This document shows, in pieces, positions 18,410 to 27,067 of a DNA stretch of 64,000 nt (positions are counted from its first letter, which is position 1; each line of letters opens with the position of its first letter). The notes beneath the pieces were generated by a model. The model ran no database searches, was not told the DNA's origin, and worked only from the letters and a program-made list of their open reading frames with translations. The position numbers and the translations under genes are program-made. Source of the DNA: Nocardioides sp. T2.26MG-1. Lineage in GTDB: Bacteria > Actinomycetota > Actinomycetes > Propionibacteriales > Nocardioidaceae. The DNA is taken from the NCBI RefSeq assembly GCF_950101795.1, contig NZ_CATNLZ010000023.1:310001-374000 (forward strand). Reading direction: 5' to 3'.

Positions 18410-19690
18410 GTGAAGACCCTCGTCATCGGCACCGGCGGCCGCGAGCACGCGGTGGCCATCTCGCTCTCCCTCGACCCTGCGGTGACCGAGGTGCACGCTG
18501 CGCCCGGCAACCCCGGCATCGCCGACGTCGCGACCCTGCACGACGTCGACCCGATGTCCGGTACGGCGATCGCGGACCTGGCCGTCGCGCTCGGGGTGGA
18601 CCTCGTGGTCGTCGGCCCCGAGGCGCCGCTGGTGGCGGGCGTCGCCGACGCCGTGCGCGCGCGCGGCATCGCGGTCTTCGGCCCGTCGCGGGCCGCCGCG
18701 CAGCTCGAGGGCTCCAAGGCGTTCTCCAAGGACGTGATGGCGGCCGCCGGGGTGCCGACCGCGGGATCGCGCACCTGCACGACCCCGGACGAGGTGGCGG
18801 CCGCGCTGGACGCGTTCGGCCCCCCGTTCGTGGTCAAGGACGACGCGCTCGCCGCGGGCAAGGGCGTCGTCGTCACCCGCGACCGGGGCGAGGCGCTGGC
18901 CCACGCAGCACTCTGCATGTCATCAGGGGGTCACCGGGTCGTGGTGGAGGAGTTCCTCGACGGCCCCGAGGTGTCCGTGTTCGCGATCTGCGACGGGGCC
19001 ACGGCGTACGCCCTGCAGCCCGCGCAGGACTTCAAGCGGATCTTCGACGGCGGCCGCGGGCCGAACACCGGCGGCATGGGCTCCTACAGCCCGCTGACCT
19101 GGGCGCAGCCCGACCTCGCCGACCTCGTCCTCGAGACCGTCGTCCGGCCGACGCTGGCGGAGATGGGCCGCCGCGGCACGCCCTTCGTCGGCTGCCTGTA
19201 CGTCGGGCTCGCGCTGACCGACTCGGGGCCGCGGGTCATCGAGTTCAACGTCCGCCTCGGCGACCCGGACATCCAGCCGGTGCTGGCGCTGCTGGAGTCC
19301 CCCCTCGGCGGGCTGCTCGCCGCCGCCGCGGACGGACGGCTCGCCGACGTGCCCGCCCCGGTGTTCCGCGACGGCGCCTCGGTCACGGTCGTGCTCGCCT
19401 CGGCCGGCTATCCCGAGAGCTCCTCGAAGGGCGACGTCATCACCGGCGTCGACCGGGCCGGGCAGGAGGACGGGGTCGACGTCATCCACGCCGGGACCGC
19501 GCTCTCCGGCGGCGACCTGGTCACCGCCGGCGGCCGGGTGCTGGCCGTCCGGGCCGTCGGGACCGACGTCGCCGCGGCCCGTCGTACGGCGTACGCCGCC
19601 GCCGACCTGATCGCCTTCCCCGGCCTCCAGCGCCGCAGCGACATCGCCGCCGAGCCCCTCGGTGTGGTCGAGGGCGCCTCGCTCCGTTGA
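18410..19690 (+). CDS. purD: phosphoribosylamine-glycine ligase (GARS)
   Basis: A 426-residue ATP-grasp enzyme catalysing the second step of purine synthesis. Visible elements are the N-terminal GTGGREHA, the ATP-grasp lysine region VVKDDALAAGKGV, GPNTGGMGSYSP and the metal-binding VIEFNVRLGDPD. The usual FGDPETQ reads LGDPDIQ, a conservative change near the metal site. The start is GTG, 6 nt after purA. The stop codon lies within the first unit of a tandem repeat, so the intergenic repeat directly abuts the gene. Confidence 0.96.
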   Translation: MKTLVIGTGGREHAVAISLSLDPAVTEVHAAPGNPGIADVATLHDVDPMSGTAIADLAVALGVDLVVVGPEAPLVAGVADAVRARGIAVFGPSRAAAQLEGSKAFSKDVMAAAGVPTAGSRTCTTPDEVAAALDAFGPPFVVKDDALAAGKGVVVTRDRGEALAHAALCMSSGGHRVVVEEFLDGPEVSVFAICDGATAYALQPAQDFKRIFDGGRGPNTGGMGSYSPLTWAQPDLADLVLETVVRPTLAEMGRRGTPFVGCLYVGLALTDSGPRVIEFNVRLGDPDIQPVLALLESPLGGLLAAAADGRLADVPAPVFRDGASVTVVLASAGYPESSSKGDVITGVDRAGQEDGVDVIHAGTALSGGDLVTAGGRVLAVRAVGTDVAAARRTAYAAADLIAFPGLQRRSDIAAEPLGVVEGASLR

Positions 19691-19820
19691 GTCGTGACTT
19701 GTGACGGTTGAGTCGTGACTTGTGACGGTCGAGTCCGGACTTCCGGTCCGGGACGCGGCCGGAACTCCCGACTCAACGCGCAGAAGTGACGAATCAACGT
19801 GCGGAGGTCCCGACTCAACG
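19686..19820. repeat. GTTGAGTCG repeat cluster between purD and purB
   Basis: Two exact tandem copies of a 21-bp unit starting GTTGAGTCGTGACTTG lie at 19686-19706 and 19707-19727, with a partial third after them. Inverted copies of the core (CGACTCAACG) end at 19778 and 19820, and a degenerate GAATCAACG lies between. Direct and inverted copies face each other across about 40 bp. This could be an operator array or a decayed mobile repeat. Confidence 0.6.
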
Positions 19821-19841
19821 GGCGTGGGAGAATCACCCTCC

Positions 19842-21281
19842 GTGACCGTCCCCAACGTCCTGGCCACCCGCTACGCGTCGGCCGAGCTGGCCCACATCTG
19901 GTCCCCCGAGCACAAGATCGTGCTGGAGCGACGGCTGTGGATCGCGGTGCTGGAGGCGCAGCGCGACCTCGGGATCGACGTGCCCGACGGCGTGGTCGAG
20001 GCCTACCGCGAGGTCGTCGAGAAGGTCGACCTGGAGTCGATCGCCGCCCGTGAGCGGGTCACCCGCCACGACGTGAAGGCGCGGATCGAGGAGTTCAACT
20101 CCGTGGCGCAGGCCGGCCACGAGCACATCACTCTGCAGTTCGTTCACAGGGGCATGACCTCGCGCGACCTCACCGAGAACGTCGAGCAGCTGCAGATCCG
20201 CCAGTCGCTCGCGCTGGTCCGGGACCGCGCCGTGGCCACGCTCGCGCGCCTGGCCCGGCTCGCTGCCGAGCACGAGGCCACCGTGATGGCCGGCCGCAGC
20301 CACAACGTCGCCGCGCAGGCGACGACGCTCGGCAAGCGGTTCGCGACCGTGGCCGACGAGATGCTGATCGCGCTCGACCGGGTCGAGGAGCTGCTGGCCC
20401 GCTACCCGCTGCGCGGCATCAAGGGCCCGATGGGCACCGCCCAGGACATGCTCGACCTGCTCGACGGCGATGACGCCAAGCTGGCCGAGCTCGAGGAGCG
20501 GGTCGCCGCGCACCTCGGCTTCGACCGGGTGCTGACCAGCGTCGGCCAGGTCTACCCGCGCTCGCTGGACTTCGACGTGGTCTCCAGCCTGGTCCAGCTC
20601 GTGGCCGGGCCGTCCAACCTCGCCACCACGGTCCGGCTCATGGCCGGCAACGAGCTGGTCACCGAGGGCTTCAAGGAGGGCCAGGTCGGCTCGTCGGCGA
20701 TGCCGCACAAGATGAACAGCCGCTCCTGCGAGCGCGTCAACGGCCTCGCGGTCGTGCTCCGCGGCCACCTCTCGATGATCGGCGAGCTCGCCGGCGACCA
20801 GTGGAACGAGGGCGACGTGTCCGACTCCGTCGTACGACGGGTGGCGCTGCCCGACGCGTTCTTCGCCGCCGACGGGCTGTTCCAGACTTTCCTCACCGTG
20901 CTCGAGGAGTTCGGCGCGTTCCCCGCGGTCATCCAGCGCGAGCTCGACCGCTACCTGCCGTTCCTGGCCACCACCAAGGTCCTGATGGCCGCGGTCCGCA
21001 ACGGCGTGGGCCGCGAGTCCGCCCACGAGGCGATCAAGGAGGCCGCGGTCGGCACGGCGCTCGACATGCGCCGCGGCCAGGCCGACAACGACGTGTTCGC
21101 CCGGCTGGCCGCCGACGCCCGCCTCGGGCTGACCGAGGCCCAGCTGGCGTCGCTGGTGGCCGAGCCGATCACGTTCACCGGGGCCGCGGTCGCGCAGGTG
21201 CAGGAGGTCGTACGCCGGGTCGCCGAGGTGGCCGCCCGGCACCCCGTGGCTGCGGCGTACTCGCCCGGCGACATCCTCTAG
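19842..21281 (+). CDS. purB: adenylosuccinate lyase
   Basis: 479 residues of the fumarase/aspartase superfamily. It cleaves SAICAR to AICAR and adenylosuccinate to AMP, each time releasing fumarate. The signature GSSAMPHKMN starts at residue 283 and holds the catalytic serine loop; TSRDLTENVEQ and AGRSHNVAAQATT carry substrate histidine/threonine contacts. The GTG start (VTVPNVLATRYA) is selected by family alignment and a GAGAAT hexamer 8 nt upstream. An earlier in-frame ATG would read through the repeat cluster. Confidence 0.96.
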   Translation: MTVPNVLATRYASAELAHIWSPEHKIVLERRLWIAVLEAQRDLGIDVPDGVVEAYREVVEKVDLESIAARERVTRHDVKARIEEFNSVAQAGHEHITLQFVHRGMTSRDLTENVEQLQIRQSLALVRDRAVATLARLARLAAEHEATVMAGRSHNVAAQATTLGKRFATVADEMLIALDRVEELLARYPLRGIKGPMGTAQDMLDLLDGDDAKLAELEERVAAHLGFDRVLTSVGQVYPRSLDFDVVSSLVQLVAGPSNLATTVRLMAGNELVTEGFKEGQVGSSAMPHKMNSRSCERVNGLAVVLRGHLSMIGELAGDQWNEGDVSDSVVRRVALPDAFFAADGLFQTFLTVLEEFGAFPAVIQRELDRYLPFLATTKVLMAAVRNGVGRESAHEAIKEAAVGTALDMRRGQADNDVFARLAADARLGLTEAQLASLVAEPITFTGAAVAQVQEVVRRVAEVAARHPVAAAYSPGDIL

Positions 21282-21325
21282 AAGTCGTCTGCAACGCTCG
21301 GGCGGGTGCCGGACATGAGCAAGGC

Positions 21326-21895
21326 ATGACGGACGGCCGCGAGGAGACCTTCCGACGGCTCTACGCGGAGCACTTCGACGCGGTCCTCGGCTTCGCGCTG
21401 CGCCGCACCGATCGTCCCGAGGACGCCGGCGACGTCACCGCCGACACGTTCCTGGTGGTCTGGCGGCGCCTCGCGCACGTGCCCGCGGGCGACGAGGCAC
21501 GCCCCTGGATGTACGGCGTTGCCCGGCGCGTGCTGGCCAACCACCGGCGCGGCGACCGCCGGCGCACCCACCTGGGCGAGCGGCTGCGCCGCGAGCTGGC
21601 CGCGGCGGTGCCGGACGTCAGCGACGGCGTGGTGCAGCGCGCCGACGTGACCGCGGCGATGCGCCGGCTCAGCGCCCGCGACCAGGAGGTCCTCGAGCTG
21701 CACCTGTGGGAGGGCCTCGAGCCCCGCGAGATCGCGGAGGTGCTCGGGCTGACCACGGTCGTGGTGCGACCACGGCTCTCCCGCGCCCGCGCGAGGCTGC
21801 GGGACCTGCTCGGCGAGGACCCCGGCAACGATCCCGGCCCGCCCGGACATGACCCCTCCAGACACCCGCAGCTCACCCGGAAGGAGCGGCCATGA
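21326..21895 (+). CDS. ECF-type RNA polymerase sigma factor
   Basis: 189 residues. Region 2 (about 8-75) includes RPEDAGDVTADTFLVVWRRL, and region 4 (about 105-160) includes the HTH GLEPREIAEVLGLTTVVVRPRLSR written across its helices. A C-terminal Pro/Asp-rich tail follows. AAGG precedes the ATG closely. Its stop overlaps the start of the next gene (ATGA, 21892-21895), pairing it with a membrane protein that is probably its cognate modulator. This is the normal order, opposite to the other sigma pair in the window. Confidence 0.85.
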   Translation: MTDGREETFRRLYAEHFDAVLGFALRRTDRPEDAGDVTADTFLVVWRRLAHVPAGDEARPWMYGVARRVLANHRRGDRRRTHLGERLRRELAAAVPDVSDGVVQRADVTAAMRRLSARDQEVLELHLWEGLEPREIAEVLGLTTVVVRPRLSRARARLRDLLGEDPGNDPGPPGHDPSRHPQLTRKERP

Positions 21896-22923
21896 ACCAC
21901 CACCTCAGCGACGAGACCGTCGCCGGCCTGCCGCTCTCGCTCGGGCGGGCCGAGCTCCTGGAGGAGATCATGAGCACTCCCGTCCTCGACGACCGCCCGG
22001 TGGCGACAGCGGACCGCCGACGCAGCCGCTGGCTGGTCCCGACGGCGGTCGCCGCCGCCGTGGCGCTCCTGGTCGGGTTCGGAGCGTGGTGGGGCAGCGG
22101 GTTCGGGCCGTCCGGCGACGACCGCACCGGCCAGGTGGCGACCGCCCCGGGCCCGGAGACGAGCTTCCGCGCGGTCCTCGACGCGCCCGGGTGGACCGTC
22201 GACAACGTCTACACCGACTCCCGCGGCGGCGAGCTCTCCTACGTCAACGGCGACCTGTCCTTCGAGATCAACTGGTACCCCGCCGACAGCTACGCCGACT
22301 ACGTCGAGGACCGCCGGCACATCACCGACCCGCCGAGCGACGGCGAGCCTGTCGAGGTGCTCGGCCTGGGCGCGCAGATGTGGGCGTACAGCGACCTCGA
22401 CCACACCGCGATCCGCGAGCCCGAGGCGGGCCACTGGATCGAGGCGCGTGGCGACGGCATGGACGAGGCGGCGTACGTCGCGCTCCTCGGGCAGCTGCGC
22501 CTGGTCGACGAGCACGCGTTCGAGGCCGCGATGCCCGCGTCGTACGTCGACGGGAGCGAGCGTGACGCCGCGATCCAGCAGATCATCGACGGGATCGGCG
22601 AGCACCTCGACCCGGTGATCCCGCCGGGCAGCCAGCGCGTCGGGTTCAGCTCCGACCAGAACGACCCCTACCACCTCGGTGCCGACGTCGCCGGGGCCGT
22701 CGCCTGCGAGTGGCTCGCCGACTTCGACGAGGCGCACAGCGCCGGCGACCAGCAGCGCATGGACCGGGCCGCGGCGGCCCTCGCGACGGCGCGCGACTGG
22801 CCGGTGCTGCAGGACATGGAGGAGCGCGGCGACTACGCCGAGGTCGTCTACGACTACGCCGACCAGGTGGCCCGTGGCCAGGTGCCCGAGGGCTACGCCG
22901 AGGGGCTCGGCTGCGAGGGCTGA
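21892..22923 (+). CDS. membrane-anchored protein coupled to ECF sigma factor
   Basis: 343 residues: a cytosolic N-terminus of about 45 residues, a single hydrophobic segment (about 47-68) and a large extracytoplasmic region rich in Asp, Tyr and Trp. No enzymatic motif is seen. Translational coupling to the sigma gene and the topology suggest regulation of that factor, but a classical anti-sigma zinc motif is absent. The C-terminal coding region overlaps the convergent MFS gene by 31 bp. Confidence 0.6.
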   Translation: MNHHLSDETVAGLPLSLGRAELLEEIMSTPVLDDRPVATADRRRSRWLVPTAVAAAVALLVGFGAWWGSGFGPSGDDRTGQVATAPGPETSFRAVLDAPGWTVDNVYTDSRGGELSYVNGDLSFEINWYPADSYADYVEDRRHITDPPSDGEPVEVLGLGAQMWAYSDLDHTAIREPEAGHWIEARGDGMDEAAYVALLGQLRLVDEHAFEAAMPASYVDGSERDAAIQQIIDGIGEHLDPVIPPGSQRVGFSSDQNDPYHLGADVAGAVACEWLADFDEAHSAGDQQRMDRAAAALATARDWPVLQDMEERGDYAEVVYDYADQVARGQVPEGYAEGLGCEG

Positions 22924-24359
22924 GCCCGCTCGTCGCGCAGCGCGCGGATCGCCATCAGCAGGGCGGCCGAGAGCAGCACGACCGCGGTCAGCAGCGCGGC
23001 CCGGAGCGCGGTGCCGTCGGAGCTGCTGTCGACGGTCACCTGATAGACGGTGACGAGTACGGCGGCCCCGATCGAGGCGCCGATCCGCTGGCCGGTCTGC
23101 AGCGCGCCGCCCGCAGCGCCGCCCATCCGGGGCGGCACCTCGGTCAGTGTCAGCGTGATGTTCGGTGAGACGACCGCGCCGCCGCCGAGCCCGGTGAGCA
23201 GCAGGGTCGGGACCAGCCACGGCCACAGCGGGTCCCGGCCCGGCACCAGCAGGGCGAGCAGCAGGACGCCGCCGATCATCGCGACCAGCGCTCCGACGGT
23301 CAGCCGGCGCCCGGCGTCGGAGACGTACCGCCCGGCGATCGGTGCGCTGATCGCCGACCCGAGCGCGAACGGGATGATCAGCAGCCCCGCCTCGAGCGGC
23401 GTGTGGCCGAGGCCGTCCTGCAGGTAGATCGAGAACACCAGCAGCAGCCCGGTGAACCCGGTGAAGTACAGCGCCCCGACCACCAGCCCGTTGAGGTAGC
23501 CGGGCAGCCGGCGCAGCAGCGCGATGTCGAGCAGCGGCGCGCGGCCGCGCCGCGCCGTACGCCGTTCCCAGCGCACGAAGCCCCACGCGAACAGGGGGAC
23601 GCCGGCGAGCAGCGCCAGCGGCAGCCGCGCCCCGCCCTCGACGCTGACGACCGGGTAGAGCAGGCACAGCACCGCCGCGCCCAGCAGCAGCGCGCCGGGC
23701 ACGTCGATGCGGGTGCCGGCCGGACCGCTCGACGCCGGCCGGCGCGGCACCAGCCGCGCGACCGCCACCATCGCGACCAGCCCGATCGGGGCGTTCACCC
23801 AGAACAGCCAGCGCCAGCCGTCGTCCGCGCCGGCGAGCGCGATGATCAGCCCGCCGAGCACCGGCCCGGTGGCCGAGGACACCGACACGGTGAACCCGAA
23901 CACCCCGAACGCCCGGGCCCGCTCCCGCCCGCGGAACAGCTGCTGGATCAGCCCGGAGTTCTGCGGCGTCAGCACGCCGGCCGACGCTCCCTGGAGCAGC
24001 CGGGCCGCGATCACGGTCTCGATGTTGGGGGCGAACCCGACCGCGATGCTCGAGGCCACGAAGCACACGAGCCCGATCAGCATCATCCGCCGCCGGCCGT
24101 AGGCGTCGCCGAGGCGGCCGCCCGCGACCAGCGTGAGGCCGAACGCGAGCGCATAGCCGGACACCACCCACTGGACGGTGCCGGCGGACGTGTCGAGGCC
24201 GGTGCGCATCGAGGGGATCGCGACGTTGACGATCGAGACGTCGAGCAGCGCCATGAAGCCGACGACGAGGGAGACGCCGAGGATGCGCCAGCGGTGGGGG
24301 TGCGGCTCGTACGCCGGCTCCTCCTCCCCGTCGGGCGGCGCGACGGCGTGCTCACTCAC
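22893..24359 (-). CDS. MFS drug efflux transporter, DHA2 family
   Basis: About 488 residues with 14 predicted membrane segments. LLDVSIVNVAIPSM is the TM1 antiporter motif, and GGRLGDAYGRRRMM is motif A. The GTG start is preceded by AAGGTGGTG. It is a proton-driven exporter of hydrophobic compounds by family. The 3' end overlaps the convergent sigma-partner gene by 31 bp. It is divergent from the acylphosphatase gene with only 31 bp between starts, so the two promoters must overlap. Confidence 0.85.
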   Translation of the reverse strand: MSEHAVAPPDGEEEPAYEPHPHRWRILGVSLVVGFMALLDVSIVNVAIPSMRTGLDTSAGTVQWVVSGYALAFGLTLVAGGRLGDAYGRRRMMLIGLVCFVASSIAVGFAPNIETVIAARLLQGASAGVLTPQNSGLIQQLFRGRERARAFGVFGFTVSVSSATGPVLGGLIIALAGADDGWRWLFWVNAPIGLVAMVAVARLVPRRPASSGPAGTRIDVPGALLLGAAVLCLLYPVVSVEGGARLPLALLAGVPLFAWGFVRWERRTARRGRAPLLDIALLRRLPGYLNGLVVGALYFTGFTGLLLVFSIYLQDGLGHTPLEAGLLIIPFALGSAISAPIAGRYVSDAGRRLTVGALVAMIGGVLLLALLVPGRDPLWPWLVPTLLLTGLGGGAVVSPNITLTLTEVPPRMGGAAGGALQTGQRIGASIGAAVLVTVYQVTVDSSSDGTALRAALLTAVVLLSAALLMAIRALRDERAQPSQPSPSA

Positions 24360-24390
24360 CCCACCACCTTGCCCGAGCGATGATGGGCGC

Positions 24391-24663
24391 ATGCGCAGGT
24401 CCGTCGATCTCACGGTGACCGGTCGGGTCCAGGGCGTGTCGTTCCGCTACTACGCCGAGCGCGAGGCGGCCCGCCTCGGCGTCGCCGGCTGGGTGCGCAA
24501 CGAGCCCGACGGGTCGGTCGCCGCCCATGTCGAGGGCGACCCTGGCGCGGTCGACGCGTTCGTGCGCTGGTGCCACGAGGGCCCGCGGATGGCGTACGTC
24601 GAGCGGGTCGACGTGCGCGACGCCGACGACCAGGGGCTCAGGTCCTTCCGCACCGCTGGTTGA
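24391..24663 (+). CDS. acyP: acylphosphatase
   Basis: A 90-residue enzyme hydrolysing acyl phosphates. The signature GRVQGVSFRYY holds catalytic R19 in the phosphate cradle, and GWVRNEPDGSV holds N37 that orients the water. Length and ferredoxin-like fold pattern are typical. It lies divergent from the MFS gene. The TGA stop codon lies inside a GGTTGAGG-type dispersed repeat, showing insertion of the repeat right at the gene end. Confidence 0.93.
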   Translation: MRRSVDLTVTGRVQGVSFRYYAEREAARLGVAGWVRNEPDGSVAAHVEGDPGAVDAFVRWCHEGPRMAYVERVDVRDADDQGLRSFRTAG

Positions 24664-24692
24664 GGTGCGAGCGAAGCGAGCCTCGAAACCAG
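24656..24692. repeat. GGTTGAGG/CCTCGAAACC palindromic repeat, locus 1
   Basis: CTGGTTGAGGTGCGAGC faces GCGAGCCTCGAAACCAG, giving an imperfect hairpin. It includes the acylphosphatase stop codon and separates it from the convergent HIT-like gene. The same family occurs at about 26.1 kb and 29.9-30.1 kb. Confidence 0.75.
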
Positions 24693-24700
24693 CTGCTCCG

Positions 24701-25315
24701 TCAGACGCGGGCGGTGCCACCCCAGTTGGCGAGCTTGGTCGCGATCGCGTGCAGGTCGGCACGGCGCACGTCGTCGGGGACCGGCGGCAGGATGTCGTCC
24801 CAGTCGACGGCGTGGGAGCCCTTGATCTGCGCGAACCCCGCGGGCCGGGCGAAGAACCACACGTGGGAGTGCGAGGACCCGTCGCCCCAGCGGTTGACGT
24901 GCACCCGACCGATGCCCGGCATCGCCTCGATGATCCGCACGAGGCGGTTGGCGATCCGGCCGAGCTCGGCGGCGTGCTCGTCGTCGAAGTCGCCGACGTC
25001 GAGGTGCTCGCGGGTCCACAGGATCAGCACGACCGGGAGGCCGGTGGGCTCCTGGGAGGTCGTGAGGACCCAGTGCTCGTCCTCCCACACGACGCTCTCC
25101 GGCGCGAACCCCTCGCAGGCGCCGCACGGGGCGCCGCCCGGTTCACCGATCCGCGGCTGCTCGATGCCGGGCGCGGTGAGCGCCTTGGGCGCGAGGGACC
25201 CGTCGACGACCTCCCAGGGGAAGACGTCCCACTGGCTCATCGACGGCGTGGGCAGTCGCCCGTCCGCGGCGGCGGCGAGGACCCGTGCGTACATCTCGGC
25301 TGCAGACTCCGGCAT
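24701..25315 (-). CDS. HIT-like hydrolase/transferase family protein
   Basis: 204 residues. The C-terminal half shows the histidine-triad pattern with H139 (GRVHVNRWGDG) and H149/H151 (SSHSHVWFFARP). Residues 64-67 read CGAC, a possible metal or structural pair. HIT proteins hydrolyse nucleotidyl phosphoramidates or dinucleoside polyphosphates; the exact substrate is unknown. ATG at 25315 is chosen because upstream sequence runs into the divergent ABM gene. The ABM gene starts 61 bp away on the other strand. Confidence 0.72.
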   Translation of the reverse strand: MPESAAEMYARVLAAAADGRLPTPSMSQWDVFPWEVVDGSLAPKALTAPGIEQPRIGEPGGAPCGACEGFAPESVVWEDEHWVLTTSQEPTGLPVVLILWTREHLDVGDFDDEHAAELGRIANRLVRIIEAMPGIGRVHVNRWGDGSSHSHVWFFARPAGFAQIKGSHAVDWDDILPPVPDDVRRADLHAIATKLANWGGTARV

Positions 25316-25376
25316 GGCGTCACTGTGCCAAACCGGGATTTGCGCACACACCTCGGCCCCCCGGACGATCACCGAT

Positions 25377-25952
25377 ATGAGCGCCCCCGTCACCGTCTCG
25401 ATCACGCGGACCGTCGCCCCGGGACACCGCGACGAGATGCAGGCCTGGATCCGGGCCGGGTCCGCCCTGGCCAGCCGCTTCGACGGTTTCCTCGGCCACG
25501 GCTGGGTCCGCCCGGCGAAGGACTCCGAGGAGTGGCACATGCTCTACCGGTTCGCCGACGAGGAGTCGCTGGCCGCGTGGGAGGCCTCGCCGCAGCGGGC
25601 CTGGTGGCTCGGCGCCGCCCAGGGGCTGGTGGGCGAGTCGCGCGTGGAGCGGCGTACCGGCATCGAGGGCTGGTTCGACCGGCCGGTCGCCGAGGACGTG
25701 CAGGACCTGCGGCCGGCGCCCCCGGCGCCGCCGCGCTGGAAGCAGATGGGCGTGATCTTCCTGGTGTTCTTCCCGCTGAGCCTGGTCGTCAACTGGGTGG
25801 GTCGCGAGTACCTCGGCGACTGGTCGCTGCCGCTGCGCGTCCTGGTCTCGGTCCTGGTGATGACGCCGGTGATGACGTACGCCGCGCTGCCGTGGGTGAC
25901 CCGGCGGCTGGAGTGGTGGCTGCACGGCGAGCCGCCGCCGTGGCGCCGCTAG
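25377..25952 (+). CDS. ABM-domain membrane protein
   Basis: 191 residues. The first ~100 form an antibiotic-biosynthesis-monooxygenase (dimeric alpha/beta barrel) domain: VTVSITRTVAPGHRDEMQAW opens it and WHMLYRFADEESLAAW follows. Two hydrophobic segments (about 123-145 and 155-175) anchor the C-terminus. The soluble ABM domain fused to a two-helix membrane anchor occurs in actinobacteria with unknown role, possibly a quinone or haem-associated oxygenase. A GACGAT hexamer lies 7 nt before the ATG. Confidence 0.75.
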   Translation: MSAPVTVSITRTVAPGHRDEMQAWIRAGSALASRFDGFLGHGWVRPAKDSEEWHMLYRFADEESLAAWEASPQRAWWLGAAQGLVGESRVERRTGIEGWFDRPVAEDVQDLRPAPPAPPRWKQMGVIFLVFFPLSLVVNWVGREYLGDWSLPLRVLVSVLVMTPVMTYAALPWVTRRLEWWLHGEPPPWRR

Positions 25953-26046
25953 GGACCTTCTACTGGCGGCGGCCACGGTCGCCGACGAGGGCAACCACTG
26001 GGACGTCACCTACGACAGCGGCGGCTGCTGAGCTCGGCGGCGGAGG
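25953..26046 (+). other. non-coding gap with possible gene remnant
   Basis: Directly after the ABM stop, one frame reads VADEGNHWDVTYDSGGC and then a stop. It has no start codon or ribosome binding site and resembles the tail of a lost gene. This is weak evidence; no function can be given. Confidence 0.25.
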
Positions 26047-26167
26047 GTTCGAGGGCCCCCTTCGAGGCGCGCTCGGCTCGCACCTCGGGACCAGCGCTGC
26101 GCTCGCACCTCAACCACCGTGGCCATCGGTGGTTGAGGAGGTTGCGCAGCAACCGTCTCGAAACCAC
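26047..26167. repeat. GGTTGAGG/CCTCGAAACC repeats, locus 2
   Basis: A degenerate copy (26047-26118, ending GCTCGCACCTCAACCACC) is followed by a complete element (26127-26167) with GGTGGTTGAGG and GTCTCGAAACCAC flanking a GGTTGC-TG-CGCAACC-like hairpin. It lies just upstream of the purC promoter. Confidence 0.7.
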
Positions 26168-26170
26168 GCC

Positions 26171-26176
26171 TAGGCT
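26171..26176 (+). promoter_or_regulatory. -10 hexamer of purC (leaderless)
   Basis: TAGGCT ends 6 nt before the GTG start of purC, only a few bases beyond the dispersed repeat. Confidence 0.6.
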
Positions 26177-26182
26177 GCGGGT

Positions 26183-27067
26183 GTGCCCGACCTCAACATC
26201 CCCACCGCGCCGGTGATCCCGGGCGCGACGCACCTGCACTCCGGCAAGGTGCGCGACCTCTACGAGCTGCCCGGCGGCGACCTGCTGATGGTCGCCAGCG
26301 ACCGGATCTCGATCTTCGACTTCGTGCTCGACACGACGATCCCCGACAAGGGCGAGATCCTCACCCGGATGTCGCTGTGGTGGTTCGACCAGCTCGCGGA
26401 CCTGGTGCCCAACCACGTGCTCTCCACCGACGTCCCCGACGTCGTGCGCGGGAGGGCTGTGGTGTGCCGGCGCCTCGACATGTACCCCGTCGAGTGCGTC
26501 GCCCGCGGCTACCTCACCGGCTCGGGCCTGGTGGACTACCAGGCCTCCGGCGCCGTCTGCGGGATCGCGCTGCCCGACGGGCTGCTCGACGGCAGCCGGC
26601 TGCCCGAGCCGATCTTCACCCCGGCGACCAAGGCCGAGCTGGGCGAGCACGACGAGAACGTCTCGTACGACGCGGTCGCGGCCACCGTCGGCGCCGAGCG
26701 CGCCGCGGAGCTGCGCGACCTGACGCTGCGGGTCTACGGCCGCGCCGAGACGATCGCCCGTGAGCGGGGCATCATCCTGGCCGACACCAAGCTGGAGTTC
26801 GGGGCCCGCCCCGACGGCACCACGGTCCTGGGCGACGAGGTGCTGACGCCCGACTCCTCGCGGTTCTGGCCGGCCGCGGAGTGGGCGCCCGGCCACGCGC
26901 AGCCGTCGTACGACAAGCAGATCGTGCGCAACTGGGCGCTGTCGCCGGAGTCCGGCTGGGACCGGGCCTCGGGCGACGCGCCGCCGCCGCTGCCGCCCGA
27001 GGTCGTCGAGCGGACCCGCAGCCGGTACGTCGAGGCCTACGAGCTGCTCACCGGAGAACGGTGGTAG
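26183..27067 (+). CDS. purC: SAICAR synthetase
   Basis: 294 residues; joins CAIR and aspartate with ATP in de novo purine synthesis. Visible motifs are HSGKVRDLYE, the ATP-site VASDRISIFDFV, PVECVARGYLTGSG, and the C-terminal LADTKLEFG, LGDEVLTPDSSRFW and SYDKQIVRNW, which build the nucleotide and CAIR sites. The start is GTG with a -10 hexamer 6 nt upstream and no Shine-Dalgarno site. A SRPBCC gene begins within its last codons, so both are on one transcript. Confidence 0.97.
   Translation: MPDLNIPTAPVIPGATHLHSGKVRDLYELPGGDLLMVASDRISIFDFVLDTTIPDKGEILTRMSLWWFDQLADLVPNHVLSTDVPDVVRGRAVVCRRLDMYPVECVARGYLTGSGLVDYQASGAVCGIALPDGLLDGSRLPEPIFTPATKAELGEHDENVSYDAVAATVGAERAAELRDLTLRVYGRAETIARERGIILADTKLEFGARPDGTTVLGDEVLTPDSSRFWPAAEWAPGHAQPSYDKQIVRNWALSPESGWDRASGDAPPPLPPEVVERTRSRYVEAYELLTGERW

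Noticed and set aside
26044..26060. tRNA T-loop-like GGGTTCGAGG
   Set aside because: No acceptor, D or anticodon stems can be formed around it; it is part of a dispersed repeat.
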